Source of the DNA: Streptococcus anginosus
GTDB lineage: Bacteria > Bacillota > Bacilli > Lactobacillales > Streptococcaceae
Direction: 5' to 3'
Assembly: GCF_001697145.1 (NCBI RefSeq)
Contig: NZ_CP012719.1
Location: forward strand, 902,501 to 966,500
Length of the DNA: 64,000 bases
A model generated the notes under the pieces. The model made no database searches and was not told where the DNA came from. It was given only the letters and a program-made list of their open reading frames with translations. The translations under genes and the position numbers were made by a program. Shown here piece by piece: positions 1 through 9,143 of this stretch (within the stretch, counting starts at the first letter, position 1; each line of letters begins with the position of its first letter).

Positions 1-1
1 C

Positions 2-472
2 CGTGGAGGTGTTGCAGATTCTTGTTGGGCTTATGCAGTTGGTCAAGCGAGTGAAGAAGTGCACCAACTGATGGACGTGACAAAAGAATGCCTTTATCGT
101 GGAATTGAAGCTGCTCAAGTTGGCAATCGGATTGGTGACATTGGTGCAGCGATTCAAGAGTATGCGGAAAGTCATGGCTATGGTGTTGTTCGTGACTTGG
201 TAGGACACGGTGTTGGACCAACTATGCACGAAGAGCCAATGGTGCCTCATTACGGACGCGCTGGACGCGGATTGCGTCTTCGTGAAGGCATGGTTTTGAC
301 AATTGAGCCGATGATTTCAACAGGTACTTGGGAGATTGACACAGATTTTGAGACGGGTTGGGCTCACAAAACGCTGGACGGTGGACTTTCTTGTCAATAC
401 GAACATCAATTTGTGATTACCAAAGATGGTCCTGTTATCTTGACCAGTCAAGGAGAAGAAGGAACTTATTAA
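2..472 (+). CDS. map: Methionine aminopeptidase, C-terminal part (5' end outside window)
   Basis: Removes the initiator methionine from new proteins in the cytoplasm. The reading frame is open from the window edge, so the N-terminus is missing; about 157 residues are visible. Family landmarks of the pita-bread fold are present: the SCWAYAVGQ segment, GHGVGPTMHEEP with the metal-binding histidine, LTIEPM with a metal-binding glutamate, and YEHQFVIT with the last metal-ligand glutamate. The segment between LTIEPM and YEHQF (TGTWEIDTDFETGW) is slightly longer than in E. coli MetAP. The downstream membrane-protein gene starts about 50 nt after the stop and is probably cotranscribed. Confidence 0.93.
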   Translation, partial: RGGVADSCWAYAVGQASEEVHQLMDVTKECLYRGIEAAQVGNRIGDIGAAIQEYAESHGYGVVRDLVGHGVGPTMHEEPMVPHYGRAGRGLRLREGMVLTIEPMISTGTWEIDTDFETGWAHKTLDGGLSCQYEHQFVITKDGPVILTSQGEEGTY

Positions 473-522
473 AAATAAGAATGGAAAGGGGCTTTTTGCT
501 CTGTATTCTAGTAGGAGACGAG

Positions 523-1431
523 ATGAAAAAGTTTGTTTCTAAGATTGGACAGAACCCGTTTTTACAATCCTTTTTTAAATTTTATCAAGCATCAGAGATT
601 GATTTGACAAGCATTGCAGTGGCTTATTATTTGCTGATTTCGATTTTTCCGTTGCTATTGATTGTTGTGAATATATTGCCTTATTTTCAAATTCCGATAG
701 CAGAATTTTTGGAAGCAATGGAAGATGTTCTACCTGAATCGCTGTATGAAGTCGTTGCAAAGGTAACCCGAAATTTGCTAACTCAGCCTTCTTCTGGCTT
801 GTTGAGTTTTTCTATCCTTTCGGCTCTATGGGCATTTTCACAATCAATGTCATTTTTACAAAAAGCATTTAATAAAGCTTATGGTGTTGCAAAAGATAGA
901 GGTCTGATATCACATAGATTATTTAGTTTAGTCATTAGCTTGGGGTTGCAATTTCTCTTTGCTTTGTCTCTTTTACTGACAATGTTTGGGAGAATGTCGC
1001 TTCGCTTGCTTCATAGCTTTTGGGAGTTTGACGGTCAATTATATGCCAGTTTGCAAAGAATGACCCAGCCGACTATTTACACCTTGCTGTTTCTTTCTTT
1101 ACTGATGCTTTATTACTTTTTACCCAATGTAAAAATCAGGAAAATCCGCTATGTTCTGCCAGGAACGATTTTTGTAGTTTTTACGATTGGGGTATTGTTA
1201 AATTTATTTTCCGTTTATTTGGACACTTATGTAAATCATTTAATGGATGTTCGATTTTTTAGTTCCATTTTTGTTGTCGTCGTCATGATTTGGTTTACCT
1301 TCATTGCCCAAATTATGATTATTGGGGCAATCTTAAATGCAAGTTACCAAGGATGTCACGAAAAAGAATTTGAAACGAGACACAAACAACTGACAACAAG
1401 ACTTATAAAAAATAAAGAGAAGTTCAAATGA
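523..1431 (+). CDS. YihY/BrkB family inner membrane protein
   Basis: A 302-residue integral membrane protein of the YihY/virulence factor BrkB family. The biochemical function is unsettled; the old ribonuclease BN name is a misassignment. The visible family features are an N-terminal amphipathic stretch, the SIAVAYYLLISIFPLLL membrane segment near residue 27, and further hydrophobic segments around 85-110, 135-160, 180-205, 215-240 and 255-280, with a basic C-terminal tail. An in-frame start at 358 exists inside map, but the ATG at 523 has AGGAG 6 nt upstream and gives the family's normal N-terminus, so it is preferred. The function is not inferable from the neighbours. Confidence 0.85.
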   Translation: MKKFVSKIGQNPFLQSFFKFYQASEIDLTSIAVAYYLLISIFPLLLIVVNILPYFQIPIAEFLEAMEDVLPESLYEVVAKVTRNLLTQPSSGLLSFSILSALWAFSQSMSFLQKAFNKAYGVAKDRGLISHRLFSLVISLGLQFLFALSLLLTMFGRMSLRLLHSFWEFDGQLYASLQRMTQPTIYTLLFLSLLMLYYFLPNVKIRKIRYVLPGTIFVVFTIGVLLNLFSVYLDTYVNHLMDVRFFSSIFVVVVMIWFTFIAQIMIIGAILNASYQGCHEKEFETRHKQLTTRLIKNKEKFK

Positions 1432-1446
1432 AACTTCTTTTTTTGT
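1416..1446 (+). terminator. Rho-independent terminator after the YihY gene
   Basis: A 7-bp stem (AGAAGTT at 1418-1424 with AACTTCT at 1432-1438) is followed by a run of T. The stop codon of the membrane-protein gene lies in the loop. Confidence 0.7.
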
Positions 1447-1451
1447 GGTTA

Positions 1452-1484
1452 TTTTATTGCATTTGCAATAAAATGTGATATAAT
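1452..1484 (+). promoter_or_regulatory. Promoter and palindromic operator of the MarR gene
   Basis: A perfect inverted repeat occupies 1452-1473: arms TTTTATTGCA and TGCAATAAAA around TT. It overlaps the -35 region (TTGCAT at 1457-1462). The -10 TATAAT is at 1479-1484, and the MarR start codon follows at 1503 behind AAGGAGG. Binding there would block RNA polymerase, so autorepression by the downstream MarR protein is the natural inference; it is not shown by sequence alone. Confidence 0.7.
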
Positions 1485-1502
1485 ATTGCTTAAGGAGGCA
1501 AT

Positions 1503-1952
1503 ATGACGATTTTGCGAGAGATTGGTATCATCGCCCGAGCGTTGGATTCAATGGCGAATATTGAATTTCGCCATGTTGATTTGGCCAAAGGGCAGTATCT
1601 TTATTTGGTTCGTATCGTAGAAAATCCCGGTATTATTCAAGAAGAACTTTCGGATTTGCTGAAAGTTGATCGGTCAACCGTTGCTCGCTCTGTCAAAAAA
1701 TTAGAGAGTAAAGGTTTGATTGAAAGAAGAAGTGCAGCTGGAAATTTAAAAAATAAAGAGCTTTTTGCGACGGATACAGGAAAAAAACTTTACCCGTTTA
1801 TCTTAGCAGAGCACACTTATTCTGAGCAGCAGGCTTTGACAGGATTTTCAAAAGAAGACGCCCAAATGTTAGAAGATATGTTAGCAAAGGTGCGACAGAA
1901 TATTACTGATGATTGGGAATTGGTTAAAAAAGGACAAAAAAGAAATTATTGA
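1503..1952 (+). CDS. MarR family transcriptional regulator
   Basis: A 149-residue winged-helix regulator. The recognition region reads LSDLLKVDRSTVARSVKKLESKGLIERR at about residues 45-72, the usual MarR helix-turn-helix plus wing, flanked by helices that form the dimer interface. It has a strong AAGGAGG ribosome binding site. The B3/4-domain gene starts 10 nt after its stop and so shares its mRNA. The perfect palindrome at 1452-1473 in its promoter is the likely operator. The ligand is unknown. It is distinct from AdcR- and FabT-type regulators by context, because no zinc-transport or fatty-acid genes are nearby. Confidence 0.85.
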   Translation: MTILREIGIIARALDSMANIEFRHVDLAKGQYLYLVRIVENPGIIQEELSDLLKVDRSTVARSVKKLESKGLIERRSAAGNLKNKELFATDTGKKLYPFILAEHTYSEQQALTGFSKEDAQMLEDMLAKVRQNITDDWELVKKGQKRNY

Positions 1953-1962
1953 GAGGTGTAAA

Positions 1963-2670
1963 ATGAAAGTCACAGTTGAAAATGAATTTTGGGAATTATT
2001 TCCTCAAGCGCAAATTAGCATTATGGTTGTTAAAGGTTTGGATAATAGCGTTGACGAAAGCAAAAACCCTTATTTTAAATCTTTGTTAGACAAGGGAAGC
2101 AAGCGTGCAGAAGATTTTATCGTAGATGAAACCTTTACGCAAAATGACGTGATTCAAGAATGGCGTGGTGCTTTTAGTAAGTTTAAAACTAAAAAAGGTG
2201 CGCGTTCTTCCATTGAAGCTCTTTTAAAAAGGGTAAGTCAAGGTCGTGAGTTCAATCCAATCAATCCATTGGTGGATATTTATAATAGTGTATCACTTTC
2301 CTATGCCGTTCCTTGTGGTGGTGAAGATATTGCTAAGATTCAAGGAGGGTTGCATCTTGGAAAAGCGCAAGGAGGCGAAGCTTTCTTTCCACTTGGTGCA
2401 GAGACGGATGCACCAGCTCTTCCAGAAGAGATTATCTATTATGATAATGAAGGAGCGGTTTGTCGCTGCTTTAACTGGCGGGAAGCGCAACGGACAATGC
2501 TGACTGAAGGCACAACGGACGCAGTACTAGTCATCGAGGCTATCAATGAAGACCAAGCCAAACGCGCGCAAGCAGCTATGCAGGAATTGCAACATTTGGT
2601 AGAAGATTATTTTGGAGTCAAAGGAGAAATTACTCATCTGACAATTGACAATCCAAGTGTAGAAATTTAA
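1963..2670 (+). CDS. B3/4 domain protein (PheRS beta-like tRNA-binding/editing fold)
   Basis: A 235-residue protein resembling the stand-alone B3/B4 domain of the phenylalanyl-tRNA synthetase beta subunit, which in the synthetase holds the editing site. Recognisable stretches include the internal NPLVDIYNSVSLSYAVPCGG block (residues about 95-115), a central PLGA segment, and CRCFNWREAQRTMLTEGTT near residue 170. The ATG at 1963 follows GAGAGGTG. An in-frame start further upstream at 1909 lies inside marR and is less likely. Cotranscription with MarR suggests it is induced by some small molecule. The substrate is unknown; mischarged-tRNA or free amino-acid editing is only a possibility. Confidence 0.75.
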   Translation: MKVTVENEFWELFPQAQISIMVVKGLDNSVDESKNPYFKSLLDKGSKRAEDFIVDETFTQNDVIQEWRGAFSKFKTKKGARSSIEALLKRVSQGREFNPINPLVDIYNSVSLSYAVPCGGEDIAKIQGGLHLGKAQGGEAFFPLGAETDAPALPEEIIYYDNEGAVCRCFNWREAQRTMLTEGTTDAVLVIEAINEDQAKRAQAAMQELQHLVEDYFGVKGEITHLTIDNPSVEI

Positions 2671-2671
2671 G

Positions 2672-2738
2672 AAAAAAGAGCCTTAAGGCTCCTTTGGATT
2701 TAAGACAAACCACCATTGAGGTAGGTTTGTCTTTTTAA
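2672..2738. terminator. Tandem hairpins between the MarR operon and gtrA
   Basis: The first hairpin has GAGCC/GGCTC arms at 2678-2691 with a short T run. The second has AAGACAAACC paired with GGTTTGTCTT at about 2702-2732, followed by TTTTT. The pair should end transcription from the left; the second hairpin could also face the converging gtrA gene. Confidence 0.65.
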
Positions 2739-3178
2739 TTCGTTGATTTATTTTTAAATACAAAGATTTTGCTAAAAACATAATTAAGCACAATAATAAC
2801 GATTTGAGCAAACAATGTTTCAATAGTGTTGACCGTTTTAATGTCATTGTGGACAAATTGACCGATAATGTTAGGAAATGTTGTGACAAAAATGAATGTG
2901 AGTCCCATGTCCAGCAGAAAAGTAGAAAGTCGCGCAAGAGCAAATTTGACAAAACGAGCGCCCCAGCCCCTTCTTTCTTGCTTAAAAACAATCGTGTCAT
3001 TTGTCGCAAAAGCAAAAAGGATTCCAGCGATATTGCCTATCGCTGTAGAAAGTAATTCATTACTCGTGAAAGCATAACAAAGCATACGTGTAAGAACTGC
3101 AACAGCAGTTGTAGCAACACCAAAAAACAAATAGGATAAGATTTCGTTATCGAAAAAGCGTTTTATATAATTTTTCAT
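2735..3178 (-). CDS. GtrA family membrane protein
   Basis: A 147-residue protein with four predicted membrane segments (about residues 13-33, 40-60, 75-100, 115-135), matching the small GtrA/flippase-like family. These proteins are linked to export or flipping of lipid-carried sugars for teichoic acid or polysaccharide decoration. Typical N-terminal features are seen: YLFFGVATTAVAVLTRMLCYAF, followed by the ATNDTIVFKQ loop. It is a single gene, with no glycosyltransferase beside it to define the substrate. It is divergent from queT. Confidence 0.82.
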   Translation of the reverse strand: MKNYIKRFFDNEILSYLFFGVATTAVAVLTRMLCYAFTSNELLSTAIGNIAGILFAFATNDTIVFKQERRGWGARFVKFALARLSTFLLDMGLTFIFVTTFPNIIGQFVHNDIKTVNTIETLFAQIVIIVLNYVFSKIFVFKNKSTN

Positions 3179-3208
3179 AGATTTAGTCTATCATATTTGA
3201 AAAAAATA

Positions 3209-3217
3209 TGCTATACT
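3209..3217 (+). promoter_or_regulatory. Extended -10 promoter for the preQ1/queT transcript
   Basis: TGCTATACT forms an extended -10 element about 32 nt before the riboswitch. No good -35 is seen at standard spacing, as is usual for extended -10 promoters. Confidence 0.5.
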
Positions 3218-3248
3218 TGAAAAGCTGTATTCGTTTTGTCAATGCAGC

Positions 3249-3310
3249 CCTTGGTGCTTAGTTCCCTTTCGCCAAGCATATTACACGCGGTTTGACCGCT
3301 AAAGGAGAAA
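3249..3310 (+). promoter_or_regulatory. preQ1-II riboswitch
   Basis: The leader matches the streptococcal preQ1-II class. CTTGGTG (3250-3256) pairs with CGCCAAG (3270-3276), then comes the invariant ATATTACACGCGG stretch, then the GCGG/CCGC helix ending in CGCTAAAGGAGAA. The AAAGGAG is also the ribosome binding site of queT, so binding of 7-aminomethyl-7-deazaguanine should sequester it and reduce translation. This is a known class identified by direct resemblance to its consensus. Confidence 0.92.
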
Positions 3311-3312
3311 AC

Positions 3313-3822
3313 ATGGAAAAAATTACTGTTCGTGATATGGCTCAGATTGCTCTTGTTGCTGCGATTTATGTCGCACTAACAATGACACCGCCCTTGAATG
3401 CTATTAGCTATGGTGCCTACCAATTTCGGATTTCTGAAATGATGAACTTTATGGCTTTTTATAGACCTAAGTACATCATCGGAGTCACCCTGGGTTGTAT
3501 GATTGCAAATTTATTTAGCTTTGGAATCATCGATGTCTTTGTCGGTGGTGGCTCAACTTTGGTCTTTTTGAGCTTAGGTGTGTATTTCTTTAGAAAATAC
3601 ATGAATGAATACTTGTTTAATGGACTGATTAATAAAGCTTTCTTTTATTTTGCGATTTTCTTTTCACTTTCTATGGTGACCATTGCAGCTGAATTGTATC
3701 TTGTCGCTAAAGCACCGTTTTTCTTGACTTGGTTTACGACAGCGGTAGGAGAGTTTGCTTCACTCATTATTGGTGGAATCTTAATGGATAAGCTGAATAA
3801 ACGGATTGACTTGGGGAAATAA
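3313..3822 (+). CDS. queT: QueT, substrate-binding membrane protein for queuosine precursor uptake
   Basis: A 169-residue S component of an energy-coupling factor transporter, expected to import preQ1 or a related queuosine precursor. It has about five hydrophobic helices, the N-terminal DMAQIALVAAIYVALTM segment and the conserved NAISYGAYQFRISE motif of the QueT family. The ATG at 3313 lies 5 nt after the AAAGGAG held by the riboswitch; a TTG at 3292 lies inside the riboswitch and is rejected. Energising EcfA/EcfT subunits are not in this window and are presumably shared. Confidence 0.93.
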   Translation: MEKITVRDMAQIALVAAIYVALTMTPPLNAISYGAYQFRISEMMNFMAFYRPKYIIGVTLGCMIANLFSFGIIDVFVGGGSTLVFLSLGVYFFRKYMNEYLFNGLINKAFFYFAIFFSLSMVTIAAELYLVAKAPFFLTWFTTAVGEFASLIIGGILMDKLNKRIDLGK

Positions 3823-3844
3823 ATGCTTTGAATAGCAGACTAAT

Positions 3845-3880
3845 AAAAAATCTGTCGAAGATTCGACAGATTTTTTATTA
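3845..3880. terminator. Bidirectional terminator between queT and the PTS-like gene
   Basis: AATCTGTCGAA pairs with TTCGACAGATT, flanked by A and T runs, so it works for both converging genes. Confidence 0.85.
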
Positions 3881-4927
3881 GTCTTGGAATTTAAATACAA
3901 CAGAAGAGTCATATAGTTTCAAGATTTTTTCAAAAACAATTTTACTTGCAAGGGCTGCAAGGATTGGAACAATGAGCCATACAACAACTGCTAAAGCTAT
4001 ATTTAATCCTGCATCAATAGAGGCTAATGGTCCAACCAAACCTACGAGGCCAAAACCTGCTGACTGAGCTGTTCCACTGACTGAGAAAAGAGCTACCGGG
4101 ATAGCGGATATAACGGCTGTTGTCAAACACGGAACTAAAATAATTGGATATTTAAAGACGTTTGGCATCATCAATTTCATAGCTCCCAAAGCAATAGCTA
4201 AAGTCACCCCTGAATTATTCACTTTCCAAGAGTGAACAACTAAAGCAACGGCTGTAGCTGCCACGCCCATTGCTGAAGCTCCGGCTGAAATTCCATTTAA
4301 TTGAATGGCTAAACCAATGGCAACGGTTGAGATTGGAGAAATGATAATAAAGGCAAATGAACAACAAATTAAAATAGACATCAATAGCGGTTGTAAGTGT
4401 GTAAATTCATTGATAACCACTCCAATGCCAGTTGTAATTTGTTTAACAAATGGCAAGAGCAGTAAGCCAATCAAGGCTGCACCTACCCCGACGACAATCG
4501 GCATAGCTACCACAGCTGTTGAACCAAATCGATCTTTGATTAACATAAGCATGCCAACTGCGATAGCTGCTGTTAACATGGTGTTAATTAGGTCTCCTGT
4601 GCCAGCTCCGACATATTTTCCAAGTTCAGTATTGAAAGTGACGACACCTGAAGCTACAAAAGCAGCTCCTGCAGTGACCATCATCTGCATGGGTTTAAAT
4701 CCAAATTGCAAAGCGATTAACCCACCGATAATCAATGGTGTAGCTAATTGGAAGATAACAGCGATATGAATAATGGTCTGTGCAATTGGCACGGTGCTGA
4801 AATATTTTAAAATAGCTGATAAAACAGCGTTTGGAATTAAACCAATAATAACTCCTAATGCCGTTCCCGACAATACTTTATTGACAAAAATTTTTGCCGT
4901 CATCTTTTCTTGTGCTTGTGTTTCCAT
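3878..4927 (-). CDS. PTS-type sugar transporter IIC-like membrane protein
   Basis: A 349-residue, very hydrophobic protein with about ten membrane segments. It belongs to the PTS_EIIC_2 type family, which lacks fused IIA or IIB domains. It starts METQAQEKMTAKIFVNKVL, and its glycine-rich segment LIGLIPNAVLSAILKYF is typical. No IIA, IIB or HPr gene is adjacent, so phosphotransfer coupling is unproven and the substrate is unknown. It is probably cotranscribed with the reductase gene 24 nt upstream, which hints at transport of a carbonyl or keto-acid compound; that is inference only. Confidence 0.75.
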   Translation of the reverse strand: METQAQEKMTAKIFVNKVLSGTALGVIIGLIPNAVLSAILKYFSTVPIAQTIIHIAVIFQLATPLIIGGLIALQFGFKPMQMMVTAGAAFVASGVVTFNTELGKYVGAGTGDLINTMLTAAIAVGMLMLIKDRFGSTAVVAMPIVVGVGAALIGLLLLPFVKQITTGIGVVINEFTHLQPLLMSILICCSFAFIIISPISTVAIGLAIQLNGISAGASAMGVAATAVALVVHSWKVNNSGVTLAIALGAMKLMMPNVFKYPIILVPCLTTAVISAIPVALFSVSGTAQSAGFGLVGLVGPLASIDAGLNIALAVVVWLIVPILAALASKIVFEKILKLYDSSVVFKFQD

Positions 4928-4951
4928 CTAATTTCCCTTTCTGTTTCCACA

Positions 4952-5899
4952 CTATTTAGCGCCTAATATTTGTTCTTTGCAGTGAACCAATTCTGTCAAG
5001 AAGGAGCAATATGGGGTTTGTACACCATACTTTTGACCTTTTCGAACGACAGCTCCGTTGATATAATCAATTTCTGTCAGACGATTATGCTCGTTCAAAT
5101 CTTGATACATTGATGGGTGATGTAATCCGATTGTATCTCGATTGTAGCAATTTTTTTCGATGTAATCTACAGTTTCTTCAACATTCAAATCTACATTTTC
5201 ATATTTTGCAACCGCCGCAAATTCGCTGACAATGCGCTCAACAATTGTATGGGCGGGAGTGGTGTCACCGAAATCTGCCATATTAGAAAGTAAAATAGTG
5301 CATAAACCATTCATTGTCCCGTTTACACAGGCTTTTTTATAAATGGCGTGCAAGATATTTTCAGAATACTGTGCGTTCAATCCAGCAGAATTTAAGATTT
5401 CTATAATGTGTTCAGCTGCTTGTTTAGCTTTTGAATCTGAAACTAGATTCTTCAGTGCAACAGTTCCGTTTCCGAATAACTTCACTCGACCTGGTCCTTC
5501 CATACCTGCTGTCCACATAGTATTTCCGATCATGATATGCTCTTTTGGAACATATTTTTCAATGATTTCTTCATGTCCAATTCCATTCAATAAACAAAGA
5601 ACATTTGTGTGCTCTTTTATCAATGGCTGAATGTCTGTTAGCATTGTTTCTAACTGCATTGCTTTAGTAAATAAAATGATTAAATCACTGGACAAAGTTG
5701 GTTCTACTTCGTTTTGAAGATAAATTGGCAATTTTGCAACAAGCTCCTCGCCATTAAAATTAGCCTGCAAGCCATCTTTTTGGATAGCTTTTACATGGTC
5801 TGCCCAACCGTCTACTAAAATGACCTTATGACCCGCTTGATGCAACATGAGACCAAACCGGCTGCCCATTGCACCTGCACCTGCAATTGTAATATTCAC
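4952..5899 (-). CDS. 2-dehydropantoate 2-reductase family protein
   Basis: A 315-residue enzyme of the PanE/ApbA family, which reduces ketopantoate to pantoate with NADPH. The Rossmann start MNITIAGAGAMGSRFG carries the GxGxxG motif. LLNGIGHEE at about 105 and the C-terminal block with KACVNGTMNGLCTIL (about 190-204) contain the catalytic-lysine and asparagine region. No other pantothenate genes are nearby and it sits with a PTS-like membrane protein, so it may act on another 2-oxo acid. The symbol panE is therefore not assigned. Confidence 0.8.
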   Translation of the reverse strand: MNITIAGAGAMGSRFGLMLHQAGHKVILVDGWADHVKAIQKDGLQANFNGEELVAKLPIYLQNEVEPTLSSDLIILFTKAMQLETMLTDIQPLIKEHTNVLCLLNGIGHEEIIEKYVPKEHIMIGNTMWTAGMEGPGRVKLFGNGTVALKNLVSDSKAKQAAEHIIEILNSAGLNAQYSENILHAIYKKACVNGTMNGLCTILLSNMADFGDTTPAHTIVERIVSEFAAVAKYENVDLNVEETVDYIEKNCYNRDTIGLHHPSMYQDLNEHNRLTEIDYINGAVVRKGQKYGVQTPYCSFLTELVHCKEQILGAK

Positions 5900-8162
<2,263 letters not shown>

Positions 8163-8170
8163 AGGTTTGT

Positions 8171-9130
8171 ATGGAAACAGCTAGAAAAAGAGCACGATTG
8201 ATTTATAATCCGACCTCTGGTCAGGAAATTATTAAAAAAAATATCGCAGAAGTTTTAGACGTTTTAGAAGATGTAGGCTATGAAACAAGTGCCTATCAGA
8301 CGACGCCTGCTCCTTTATCAGCTCAAAATGAAGCAGAGAGAGCAGCTAAAGCAGGATTTGATTTAATTGTGGCGGCTGGTGGAGATGGGACAATCAATGA
8401 AGTGGTCAATGGGGTAGCACCGTTGGAAAATCGACCTAAGTTAGCCTTTATTCCAACTGGTACGACCAATGATTATGCACGCGCTCTCAAAATTCCAATG
8501 GGAGATCCAGTGGCAGCAGCTCGTATCATTGAAAAAAATCAAACCATAAAAATGGATATTGGTCAGGCTTATGGGAAAAAATATTTTATCAATATCGCTG
8601 CGGCAGGGACTTTGACAGAATTGACCTATAGTGTTCCAAGTGAAGTCAAGTCACGTCTAGGCTACCTTGCCTATGTCGCAAAAGGAGCAGAAATGCTGCC
8701 AAAATCTAAATTACGCAAGGTACACATTGAACATGACCACGGTGTGTTTGAAGGTAAAGTTTCTTTAATCTTTGTTGCCTTGACAAATTCAATCGGTGGC
8801 TTTGAAAAATTAGCGCCAGATACAGTGCTAGATGATGGTAATTTTACCTTAATTTTGGTGAAAACTGCTCGGTTGTTTGATATGCTGGCGTTGATGATTC
8901 AAGCAATCAATGGTGGTCAACATGTGACAGATGTGAATGTAGAATATTTAAAAACAAGTAAGTTAAAGTTAGAAGTTTTAGACAAAAAAGCCCCATTCAT
9001 GTTAAATCTGGATGGCGAATATGGTGGAGATACTCCTGTTGAATTGGAAGTTCTTCATAACCATTTAGAATTTTTTGCAAATATTGATGAGATTAGCGAT
9101 AGTGCTTTGTCATTGGAGAATAAAGAATAA
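8171..9130 (+). CDS. Diacylglycerol/lipid kinase (YegS/DgkB family)
   Basis: A 319-residue soluble lipid kinase of the DAGK catalytic-domain family. It probably phosphorylates diacylglycerol left over from lipoteichoic acid synthesis and returns it to phospholipid metabolism. The nucleotide-binding GGDGTINEV motif is at about residues 70-78, the P-loop-like FIPTGTTNDYARAL follows, and the C-terminal lobe ends with LNLDGEYGGDTPVELEVL. It sits between ligA (8 nt before) and pullulanase (13 nt after) and is likely part of one transcript. The symbol dgkB is plausible by family but not assigned. Confidence 0.88.
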   Translation: METARKRARLIYNPTSGQEIIKKNIAEVLDVLEDVGYETSAYQTTPAPLSAQNEAERAAKAGFDLIVAAGGDGTINEVVNGVAPLENRPKLAFIPTGTTNDYARALKIPMGDPVAAARIIEKNQTIKMDIGQAYGKKYFINIAAAGTLTELTYSVPSEVKSRLGYLAYVAKGAEMLPKSKLRKVHIEHDHGVFEGKVSLIFVALTNSIGGFEKLAPDTVLDDGNFTLILVKTARLFDMLALMIQAINGGQHVTDVNVEYLKTSKLKLEVLDKKAPFMLNLDGEYGGDTPVELEVLHNHLEFFANIDEISDSALSLENKE

Positions 9131-9143
9131 TCAGGAGAATGTG

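Noticed and set aside
358..522. Long N-terminal extension of the YihY protein
   Set aside because: It overlaps map out of frame, has no family similarity, and the ATG at 523 has a good ribosome binding site.
2804..3077. Two + strand open frames opposite gtrA
   Set aside because: They are antisense shadows of gtrA without family features or ribosome binding sites.
4305..4769. 154-codon + strand open frame opposite the PTS-like gene
   Set aside because: Compositional shadow of a hydrophobic alanine/glycine-rich gene; no start signal.
9075..9143. Upstream extension of pullulanase
   Set aside because: It lies within the lipid kinase gene; the ATG at 9144 has CAGGAGAA.
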